Assembly: GCA_036788835.1 (NCBI GenBank)
Contig: DAIQMR010000047.1
Coordinates: 1 to 9,833, forward strand
DNA: 9,833 nucleotides
Direction of reading: 5' to 3'
Source: JALCSJ01 sp036788835
Lineage (GTDB): Bacteria; Bacillota; Negativicutes; Acidaminococcales; Acidaminococcaceae
Made by a program: the position numbers and the translations under genes. This document shows, one piece after another, positions 4,547 to 9,833 of the stretch. Position 1 is the first letter of the stretch. Every line of letters starts with the position of its first letter. Below the pieces are notes generated by a model that worked only from the letters and a program-made list of their open reading frames with translations, had not been told where the DNA came from and made no database searches.

Positions 4547-6898
4547 ATGCTTTTGCCAAAGAATAAAATGACGGAAGAAGATATAAAACTGCAATTTATC
4601 ACCCCGGCATTAACAAAGAAATGGGATATTGGTAAAATAACTATGGAAACCAGTATCACTGATGGTAAAATTAATATCAAAGGGAACCTAGTCGCAAGAG
4701 AAAAACCCAAAAAAGCAGATTATATTCTTTATATCAGCGCTAATAATCCTATTGCTATTGTGGAGGCTAAAGATAATAACCATACTGTTTCACATGGCTT
4801 GCAACAAGCCATGAATTATGCCCAAAAGCTTGACGTGCCATTTGCTTATAGTTCTAACGGAGATGGGTTTGCCGAACACGACTTCCTTACAGGCAAAGAG
4901 AGAGAATTAACCATGTCTGAATTCCCAACAGAAAAAGAACTCAGCTTACGGTTAAAACAAGAAATTAATAATGGTGATGGTTATTGTGCTACGGAAGAAA
5001 CTATTATAGAACAGCCTTATTACACTAGCCAGAACACTTATGCCCCACGTTATTATCAGCGTGTGGCTGTTAATCGTTGCCTGGATGCAATAGCCAAAGG
5101 CCGGGATAGACTACTTTTAGTAATGGCTACCGGTACAGGTAAGACCTATGTAGCTTTTCAGATGGCATATCGGCTGCTTGGGGCAGGATTGAAACATAAA
5201 ATTCTTTATTTAGCAGATAGAAATGTTTTGGTAGATCAATCTATTCAAAATGATTTTGCTCCTTTGACAAAAACTATACATAAGATTAATTTTGCCAAGG
5301 ACAACACCACTACCATCGGTTCGTTTGAAATATATTTTTCTCTGTATCAGCAATTAACTGGCAGAGAAGATGGTGAAAATGAAGATGACGACGAAGATGA
5401 AACGTTAGCAAGACTAGAAAGACTTTTCAATAAAGAATTTTTTGATTTAATCATAGTAGATGAGTGCCACAGAGGTTCTGCAAAGAAAGACAGTAATTGG
5501 CGAAAAATTTTAGAGTACTTTTCTTCAGCTACACAGATAGGTATGACTGCTACTCCTAAGGAGACAAAATATATATCTAACATAGATTATTTTGGCGAGC
5601 CTGTTTATACTTATAGCTTAAAAGAGGGCATAGATGACGGGTTTTTGGCACCATTTAGAGTAATTAATATAAAGACAAATATTGGTGATGGTTGGAGACC
5701 GTATAAGGGGCAAACAGATAAATTTGGCCAAGCATTAGAGGATCGTATTTATACAAATAATGACTACGACTATAATATTATTATTGAAGATAGGACATAT
5801 GAAGTCGCTAAGGAAATTACGGATTATCTAAAGAGCACAGATAGGATGGCGAAAACCATTGTCTTCTGCGCAACAGAAGATCATGCTGAACGTATGAGGG
5901 TCGCTTTAAATAATCTCAATTCAGATCTGACAAAAGTTTATCCTGATTATGTTGTACGCATTACTGGATCAGATGTGTATGGCAAAAGCAAATTAGATTA
6001 TTTTACTTCCGTAGCAGAGCTACACCCTGTAATTGCAACAACGTCTGAATTATTATCAACGGGCGTGGATTGTAAAATGACGAAGTTAATAGTTTTAGAC
6101 AAAAAAATTAATTCTATGACTGAGTTCAAGCAAATCATTGGTCGTGGTACTCGTTTGCGGGAAAAAGAAGGCAAGATGTTCTTTACAGTTATGGATTTCC
6201 GTAATGTTACAAGGTTGTTTGCTGATCCGGGTTGGGATGGGACAGTTGAGATTGTAGATGGATATCCTGGACCTAAAATACCACCAGATTTCTACCCAGC
6301 TCCTACTATACCAGAACCGCCGGAGCCACCGCCTATCGTGGATGTAACAGGATGCCCTGTTAAAATTATAGGGAAAACGGTTTCTATCTATGATGCGGAT
6401 GGGAAATTACTCCGACAAGAAGGCATTATTGACTATACAAAAACAAATATCCGTGGAGAATATGCTTCGCTAGATAATTTTATTAGTACTTGGTCTACTC
6501 TGGATAAAAAAGAAGCAATTAAAAGACAATTAGCTGAACATGGTATTGACTTGGATGCACTCAAGCAGGAGCATAGTATGTCAGATGTGGATGATTTTGA
6601 TTTCATCTGTCATGTTGCCTATGATCAAAAGCCACTAACCAGAGCAGAACGGGCCAATAATGTGAAAAAGCGTGACTTTTTTAACAAATATAGTGGCGTT
6701 GCCAGGACTGTGTTGGAAGCATTATTAGAGAAATATAAAAATGCTGGAATTTATGAATTAGAAACACCGGAAGTATTGAAATTGGAGCCATTGGCTCAAT
6801 TAGGCAAACCTGCCAAGATAGCCAGCTATTTTGGTGGAAAGGACGAATATCTTCAAGCAGTACGTGAACTAGAAAATCAACTATACATAGCGGGGTAA
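4547..6898 (+). CDS. hsdR: type I restriction enzyme, R (restriction/translocation) subunit, EcoEI-like
   Basis: This is the motor and nuclease subunit of a type I restriction complex. Near the N-terminus is a PD-(D/E)xK nuclease: D58 in KKADYILY, E73-A-K75 in IVEAKD, and the QxxxY element Q87-Y91. The superfamily 2 helicase core follows, with Walker A MATGTGKT at 193-200, the DECH box at 305-308, motif III TATP at 334-337 and motif VI QIIGRGTRLR at 529-538. An acidic insert (NEDDDEDE, 278-285) precedes the DECH box. A proline-rich linker (about 579-597) leads to a C-terminal domain (DFFNKYSGVARTVLEALL) of the EcoEI R type that contacts the M/S core. The length of 783 residues is normal for this subfamily, so it appears intact. 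AAGGGGGAG at 4533-4541 supports ATG 4547; ATG 4568 is a weaker alternative. First gene of the hsd operon. Confidence 0.97.
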   Translation: MLLPKNKMTEEDIKLQFITPALTKKWDIGKITMETSITDGKINIKGNLVAREKPKKADYILYISANNPIAIVEAKDNNHTVSHGLQQAMNYAQKLDVPFAYSSNGDGFAEHDFLTGKERELTMSEFPTEKELSLRLKQEINNGDGYCATEETIIEQPYYTSQNTYAPRYYQRVAVNRCLDAIAKGRDRLLLVMATGTGKTYVAFQMAYRLLGAGLKHKILYLADRNVLVDQSIQNDFAPLTKTIHKINFAKDNTTTIGSFEIYFSLYQQLTGREDGENEDDDEDETLARLERLFNKEFFDLIIVDECHRGSAKKDSNWRKILEYFSSATQIGMTATPKETKYISNIDYFGEPVYTYSLKEGIDDGFLAPFRVINIKTNIGDGWRPYKGQTDKFGQALEDRIYTNNDYDYNIIIEDRTYEVAKEITDYLKSTDRMAKTIVFCATEDHAERMRVALNNLNSDLTKVYPDYVVRITGSDVYGKSKLDYFTSVAELHPVIATTSELLSTGVDCKMTKLIVLDKKINSMTEFKQIIGRGTRLREKEGKMFFTVMDFRNVTRLFADPGWDGTVEIVDGYPGPKIPPDFYPAPTIPEPPEPPPIVDVTGCPVKIIGKTVSIYDADGKLLRQEGIIDYTKTNIRGEYASLDNFISTWSTLDKKEAIKRQLAEHGIDLDALKQEHSMSDVDDFDFICHVAYDQKPLTRAERANNVKKRDFFNKYSGVARTVLEALLEKYKNAGIYELETPEVLKLEPLAQLGKPAKIASYFGGKDEYLQAVRELENQLYIAG

Positions 6899-6904
6899 AG
6901 ATTA

Positions 6905-8383
6905 ATGACGAATTTGGGAAATTTTGTAAAGAGAATCAGAGACATTATGCGCAATGATGCTGGTATTAATGGTGATGCACAGAGAATAGAGCAGCTTGCC
7001 TGGCTGCTCTTTTTGAAAGTTTATGATGCAAAAGAAGACGACTGGGATATGAATGAAAAAGACTATGTCTCTATCATTCCTGAAAATTGTCGTTGGCGTA
7101 ATTGGGCTGTGACTGATGACAAAGGTCACTCTCTTACAGGGGATAAGTTGCTAGATTTTATTAATAACATACTTTTTCCTACACTAAAAAATCTGAATGT
7201 TACCCCAGAGACACCCATTAAGAAATCGGTAGTAAAGTCAACTTTTGAAGATGCCAATAACTATATGAAAGATGGGGTGTTATTGCGTCAGGTTATTAAC
7301 ATTGTTGATGAACTGGATTTAGGCAGTTATGAAGAGAGTCACGCTTTTGGTGATATATACGAATCTATTCTTAAGGAATTACAGAATGCTGGTACCGCCG
7401 GAGAATTCTACACACCTAGAGCCGTAACTGACTTTATGGCTACAATGATTAAACCGCAAATTGGCGAACACATGGCAGATTTTGCTTGTGGTACCGGTGG
7501 ATTTATTATTAGTTGGCTTAAAGAACTTAAACTACATATTAAGACAACAGAAGATCAGAAAAAGTATGATAATTCTATCTATGGCATAGAGAAGAAGCCT
7601 TTCCCTTATATGCTTTGTGTTACGAATATGCTTTTGCATGGTTTGGATGTACCGAAGATTTATCGGGATAACTCTTTGACAAAAGACATATTGGACTATA
7701 CAGATAAAGATAAGTTTGATGTGGTGCTCATGAATCCGCCCTATGGTGGTAATGAGAAAAATGATGTTAAGAGGCACTTTCCTGACGATTTAGCCAGCAG
7801 CGAGACCGCTGATTTATTTATGGCTGTTATTATGCACAGGTTGAAGAAAAACGGTAGGGCAGCAGTTATCCTGCCTGATGGCTTCCTCTTTGGCAGCGGA
7901 CCTAAGACTAATATAAAACAAAAATTATTGAGGGAATTTAACTTGCATACTATTATTCGTATGCCAAGTAGTGTTTTTGCGCCTTATACCAGTATTACTA
8001 CCAATATCCTTTTCTTTGATTATACTAAGCCCACTCAAGATGTCTGGTTTTATCGTATGGATATGCCAGAGGGATATAAGCATTTTTCTAAGACTAAACC
8101 AATGAAACTTGAGTATTTTGCGCCTGTTATAGACTGGTGGAATAAGAGAAAAGAAATTGAAGTAGATGGTTCTCCTAAGGCAATGAAATATTCTACTAAG
8201 GAAATTGCTGAATCTGGTTATAATCTTGATTTATGCGGTTTTCCACATGAAGAAGAAGTTATATTAGCACCAATGGATTTAATACACCAATATCAGGAAA
8301 AGCGAGAAACCCTTAATGCCAATATAGATAATGTATTGGCACAGATTACTTCTATGCTCGGAGGTAAGACTGATGACAGGTGA
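6905..8383 (+). CDS. hsdM: type I restriction-modification system, M (DNA methyltransferase) subunit
   Basis: This is the N6-adenine methyltransferase subunit. It uses S-adenosylmethionine and is needed both for protective methylation and for the restriction complex. The N-terminal helical HsdM domain occupies about residues 5-135 (including QRIEQLAWLLFLKVYDAKED). The family hallmark GEFYTPR is at 166-172, the AdoMet-binding motif I DFACGTGGF at 192-200, and the catalytic motif IV NPPYGG at 277-282, followed by TADLFMAVIMHRLKKNG and the PDGFLFG segment. All key residues are present and the 492-residue length is typical. The start is 6 nt after the hsdR stop. The only Shine-Dalgarno candidate is a weak GGGG (6892-6895) inside the end of hsdR, so translation probably depends on ribosomes finishing hsdR. 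Confidence 0.97.
   Translation: MTNLGNFVKRIRDIMRNDAGINGDAQRIEQLAWLLFLKVYDAKEDDWDMNEKDYVSIIPENCRWRNWAVTDDKGHSLTGDKLLDFINNILFPTLKNLNVTPETPIKKSVVKSTFEDANNYMKDGVLLRQVINIVDELDLGSYEESHAFGDIYESILKELQNAGTAGEFYTPRAVTDFMATMIKPQIGEHMADFACGTGGFIISWLKELKLHIKTTEDQKKYDNSIYGIEKKPFPYMLCVTNMLLHGLDVPKIYRDNSLTKDILDYTDKDKFDVVLMNPPYGGNEKNDVKRHFPDDLASSETADLFMAVIMHRLKKNGRAAVILPDGFLFGSGPKTNIKQKLLREFNLHTIIRMPSSVFAPYTSITTNILFFDYTKPTQDVWFYRMDMPEGYKHFSKTKPMKLEYFAPVIDWWNKRKEIEVDGSPKAMKYSTKEIAESGYNLDLCGFPHEEEVILAPMDLIHQYQEKRETLNANIDNVLAQITSMLGGKTDDR
8360..8364 (+). promoter_or_regulatory. ribosome binding site that fixes the hsdS start
   Basis: GGAGG inside the 3' end of hsdM, 8 nt before ATG 8373. It selects this ATG, which overlaps the hsdM stop (8381-8383) by 11 bp, as the hsdS start. 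Confidence 0.8.
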
Positions 8384-9833
8384 TGACTTAAGAAAGAGTA
8401 TTCTGCAATTAGCTATACAAGGTAAATTAGTGGAGCAAAGAGCAGAAGAAGGAACGGCAGAGGAACTCTATAAACAAATTCAAGCAGAAAAAGCCAAACT
8501 GGTTAAAGCCGGTAAACTGAAAAAAGAAAAACCGCTACCAGAAATAGCAGAAGAAGAGAAGCCTTTTTACATACCGGAGAACTGGATGTGGGTGAGGCTG
8601 AGAGAGGCTGTATATAGTCGTGGTCAAAAAAAACCAGAAGCTAAGTTTTCGTATATTGATATCGGGGCAATTGATAATAAAAACCAAAAAATAAATACAG
8701 AAGAAAACATTATTGAGCCAAATAAAGCACCATCACGAGCTAGAAAGTTGGTGGGTAAAGGTGATATTCTCTATTCAACTGTCAGACCATATTTGCACAA
8801 TATGTGTATCATTGATAAAAAGTTTAGCTGTCAGCCAATTGCAAGTACAGGGTTTGCAGTAATGACGTGCCATGATATCGTTTTAAATAAATACATGTTT
8901 TTTTATTTGCTGTCTCCTGTTTTTGATAATTATGCTAATGCAACAGAAAATGCTAAAGGTGTGGCCTATCCGGCAATTAACGACGATAGATTGTATAAGG
9001 CGATAGTTCCAATTCCTCCACTTGCCGAGCAAAAACGCATTGTGGCGAAGATTGAGGAGCTAATGCCTTATGTGGAAGAATATGGTAAGTGCTATGATGA
9101 ATTAGAAGAATTCAATAAACGGTTTCCTGACGATATGCAAAAATCTATACTTCAACTAGCGGTACAAGGTAAGCTGGTAGAGCAAAGAGCCGCAGAAGGT
9201 ACGGCAGAAGATCTCTACAAGCAGATTCAAGCTGAGAAGGATAAGTTGGTCGTCAAAGCAGGTAAACTGAAAAAAGAAAAGTCATTGCCGGAAATTACCG
9301 AAGAAGAAAAGCCATTTGATATACCAGATAGCTGGAAATGGGTAAGGATGGGAGATATATTCCAAATTAATCCCAGAAATAAACTTGACGATAATACATG
9401 TATATCATTTATTCCTATGAGGTTATTAGACGGAGGATATGTTAGCAGTTTTACATACGAAGAAAAAAAGTGGAAAGAAGTAAAAAACGGTTTTACGCAT
9501 TTTAGGGATAATGACATTATTATGGCTAAAATCACACCGTGTTTTCAAAATTTAAAATCAGCTTTATTAAAGGGATTGAAAAATAAGAATGGTGCTGGAA
9601 CAACAGAATTACATGTTTTAAGAAGTTATGGGTGCCTAGAAGAAAAGTATTTTTTATGGTTTATAAAAAACCAGTTGTTTGTAAATGAATGTGTAGCAAA
9701 AATGACAGGCACAGCTGGTCAACAGCGTGTTAGTTCTGCAACAATTGCTAATTACGCTGTCCCTCTTCCTCCACTTGCCGAGCAAAAACGTATTGTGGCT
9801 AAGATTGAGGAACTGCTGCCATATTGCCAGCGG
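8373..9833 (+). CDS. hsdS: type I restriction-modification system, S (specificity) subunit, 3' end cut by window edge
   Basis: This is the DNA-sequence recognition subunit, which holds two HsdM and guides HsdR. The frame is open for 487 codons without a stop and leaves the window. It has the usual two-fold plan. A conserved block (KSILQLAIQGKLVEQ, residues 8-22, to about 73) is followed by target recognition domain 1 (about 74-212). The conserved helix PIPPLAEQKRIVAKIEEL (213-230) and a second copy of the first block (KSILQLAVQGKLVEQ, 257-271) come next, then target recognition domain 2 (about 325-463) and a second PLPPLAEQKRIVAKIEELL (464-482). Proteins of this subfamily usually end a few residues after that helix, so little is missing. 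The two recognition domains are unrelated to each other, implying a bipartite, asymmetric target; its sequence cannot be predicted. It overlaps hsdM by 11 bp. Confidence 0.95.
   Translation, partial: MTGDDLRKSILQLAIQGKLVEQRAEEGTAEELYKQIQAEKAKLVKAGKLKKEKPLPEIAEEEKPFYIPENWMWVRLREAVYSRGQKKPEAKFSYIDIGAIDNKNQKINTEENIIEPNKAPSRARKLVGKGDILYSTVRPYLHNMCIIDKKFSCQPIASTGFAVMTCHDIVLNKYMFFYLLSPVFDNYANATENAKGVAYPAINDDRLYKAIVPIPPLAEQKRIVAKIEELMPYVEEYGKCYDELEEFNKRFPDDMQKSILQLAVQGKLVEQRAAEGTAEDLYKQIQAEKDKLVVKAGKLKKEKSLPEITEEEKPFDIPDSWKWVRMGDIFQINPRNKLDDNTCISFIPMRLLDGGYVSSFTYEEKKWKEVKNGFTHFRDNDIIMAKITPCFQNLKSALLKGLKNKNGAGTTELHVLRSYGCLEEKYFLWFIKNQLFVNECVAKMTGTAGQQRVSSATIANYAVPLPPLAEQKRIVAKIEELLPYCQR
8388..9340 (+). 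repeat. direct repeat within hsdS (N-terminal and central conserved blocks)
   Basis: The DNA of about 8388-8590 recurs at about 9135-9340, displaced 747 bp, and 750 bp after one added valine codon in copy two. GGTAAACTGAAAAAAGAAAA is identical at 8511-8530 and 9261-9280. The protein blocks differ at only about a dozen positions. This is internal hsdS structure, and a possible site for homologous exchange of recognition domains. Confidence 0.85.
9013..9790 (+). repeat. 25-bp exact direct repeat in hsdS conserved helices
   Basis: The 25 bases at 9013-9037 (encoding the PLAEQKR part of the conserved helix) recur identically at 9766-9790, 753 bp downstream. The next 16 bases match except for silent changes. 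Together with the block repeats they flank each recognition domain with near-identical DNA. Confidence 0.85.

Noticed and set aside
8373..9833. Two separate hsdS genes because of the repeated KSILQLA-QGKLVEQ block
   Set aside because: The frame is continuous with no stop. Two recognition domains separated by repeated conserved blocks is the normal plan of one HsdS.
1..9833. CRISPR array, tRNA or rRNA genes
   Set aside because: No regularly spaced repeats and no cloverleaf or rRNA-like sequence were seen on either strand.

Overview
The window looks like chromosomal DNA of a low-GC Bacillota bacterium. The evidence is A/T-rich codon use, strong AGGAGG-type ribosome binding sites, TTGACA/TATAAT-type promoters, U-tailed intrinsic terminators and protein families common in Clostridia and Negativicutes. 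I cannot name the genus from the sequence alone.

Layout. (1) 2-2356: a two-gene unit on the + strand. It holds the ATPase part of a MutS-superfamily protein, apparently the 3' piece of a gene interrupted just before position 54, and a dynamin-type large GTPase whose start overlaps the MutS stop by 7 bp. (2) 2357-4400: a stretch of about 2 kb with small genes and decayed mobile DNA. It contains an IS21-like remnant, a 62-residue membrane protein, the tail of a serine recombinase (- strand), a 122-residue Gly/Arg/Cys-rich protein with its own promoter and a near-perfect terminator, an ISL3-like transposase tail (- strand), a small helix-turn-helix/zinc-ribbon remnant (- strand), and a pair of face-to-face overlapping terminators that may mark an antisense RNA/type I toxin-like locus. 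(3) 4490-9833: a type I restriction-modification operon on the + strand, hsdR-hsdM-hsdS, which runs off the right edge with hsdS almost complete.

How the genes work together. HsdR (ATP-dependent translocase/nuclease), HsdM (N6-adenine methyltransferase) and HsdS (two target recognition domains) would form one complex that methylates its own recognition site and cuts unmethylated foreign DNA. The genes are tightly packed (6 nt between R and M, 11 bp overlap between M and S), so co-transcription and coupled translation are likely. The MutS-like ATPase and the dynamin-like GTPase are also translationally coupled, but no joint function is known to me. Their position beside an R-M operon and mobile-element debris makes a defence-island or genome-maintenance role worth considering.

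Most secure: hsdR, hsdM, hsdS, the dynamin-like GTPase, the MutS-type ATPase domain and the terminator at 3624-3670. The remnant assignments rest on short translated motifs judged from memory and are given lower confidence.
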